Source of the DNA: Acanthaster planci
Lineage: Eukaryota; Echinodermata; Asteroidea; Valvatida; Acanthasteridae
DNA: 18,581 nt
NCBI RefSeq assembly: GCF_001949145.1
Contig: NW_019091530.1
Location: 428,579-447,159 of the forward strand
Direction: 5' to 3'
Numbering within the stretch: the first letter of the stretch is position 1; the number at the start of each line of letters is the position of its first letter. Positions 18,466 through 18,581 of the stretch are shown here, one piece after another. The translations under genes were made by a program, and so were the position numbers. Below the pieces are notes generated by a model that was given only the letters and a program-made list of their open reading frames with translations, had not been told where the DNA came from and searched no databases.

Positions 18466-18565
18466 CAAAAATGAAGTGACTAAAACAGTACACCTGAACT
18501 GAATCTGCTTGCCCTGACGAAGGTACTCAGTTACCGAAAGCTCGGCAATCACACATTTCAGAGCA
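18466..18565 (-). CDS. Candidate exon of unknown gene near the window edge
   Basis: Reading from a weak acceptor (AAATCAG before 18565) to a good donor (GTGAGT after 18466), one frame is open and encodes ALKCVIAELSVTEYLRQG, then KQIQFRCTVLVTSFL. Composition looks more coding-like than the flanks, and the end phase is 0. I do not recognise the peptide. It could belong to a gene lying beyond the window, to an unusual N-terminus of the transporter gene, or to nothing. Confidence 0.2.
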
Positions 18566-18581
18566 CTGATTTGATATTATA

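Overview
The window looks like nuclear DNA from an invertebrate animal. One gene is clear: a spliced minus-strand homologue of SLC51A, the alpha subunit of the organic solute and bile-salt transporter OST (Solute_trans_a family). It has seven coding exons between 15356 and 8207, split by introns of about 0.2 to 2.3 kb with ordinary GT/AG borders. Exons and phases were joined by hand and compared with human SLC51A from memory, without a database. The seven exons give 350 residues with seven hydrophobic segments. The intron sizes, 40%-like GC content and marine-invertebrate-style repeats suggest an invertebrate, but the phylum cannot be fixed from sequence alone.

Layout. 1-4700 has no gene. It holds a noncoding repeat present as two collinear copies of about 2.0-2.1 kb (about 95-2130 and 2562-4690) plus a partial third copy between them. 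Each full copy ends in an array of roughly 100-156 bp sub-repeats headed by a GTCACGTGAC-type motif. Ten perfect TGACGTCA sites (the CRE consensus) lie in this stretch. 4700-6300 shows nothing recognisable. 6304-6482 is a second, diverged copy of the SLC51A last exon, lying 1.7 kb beyond the gene's own stop codon. 6490-8200 is otherwise empty. 8207-15356 is the SLC51A gene; its introns hold a 472 bp element with terminal inverted repeats, two members of a dispersed repeat, a DR1 nuclear-receptor-like site, a C-run with a GC-rich repeat, and a possible plus-strand exon pair. 15357-18581 should contain the 5' end of the gene; two weak candidate exons were found there, and no convincing start codon.

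The most notable observation is the duplicated last exon. Its final 12 codons specify exactly the same residues as the gene's own last exon although 7 of the 12 codons differ, all silently, so the copy has been under protein-level selection. The half of the exon that encodes the last membrane segment has not been kept. This fits an alternative last exon or the remains of a tandem paralogue better than a dead copy. No partner beta subunit (SLC51B) is visible. Nothing prokaryotic, viral, CRISPR-like or rRNA-like was seen.
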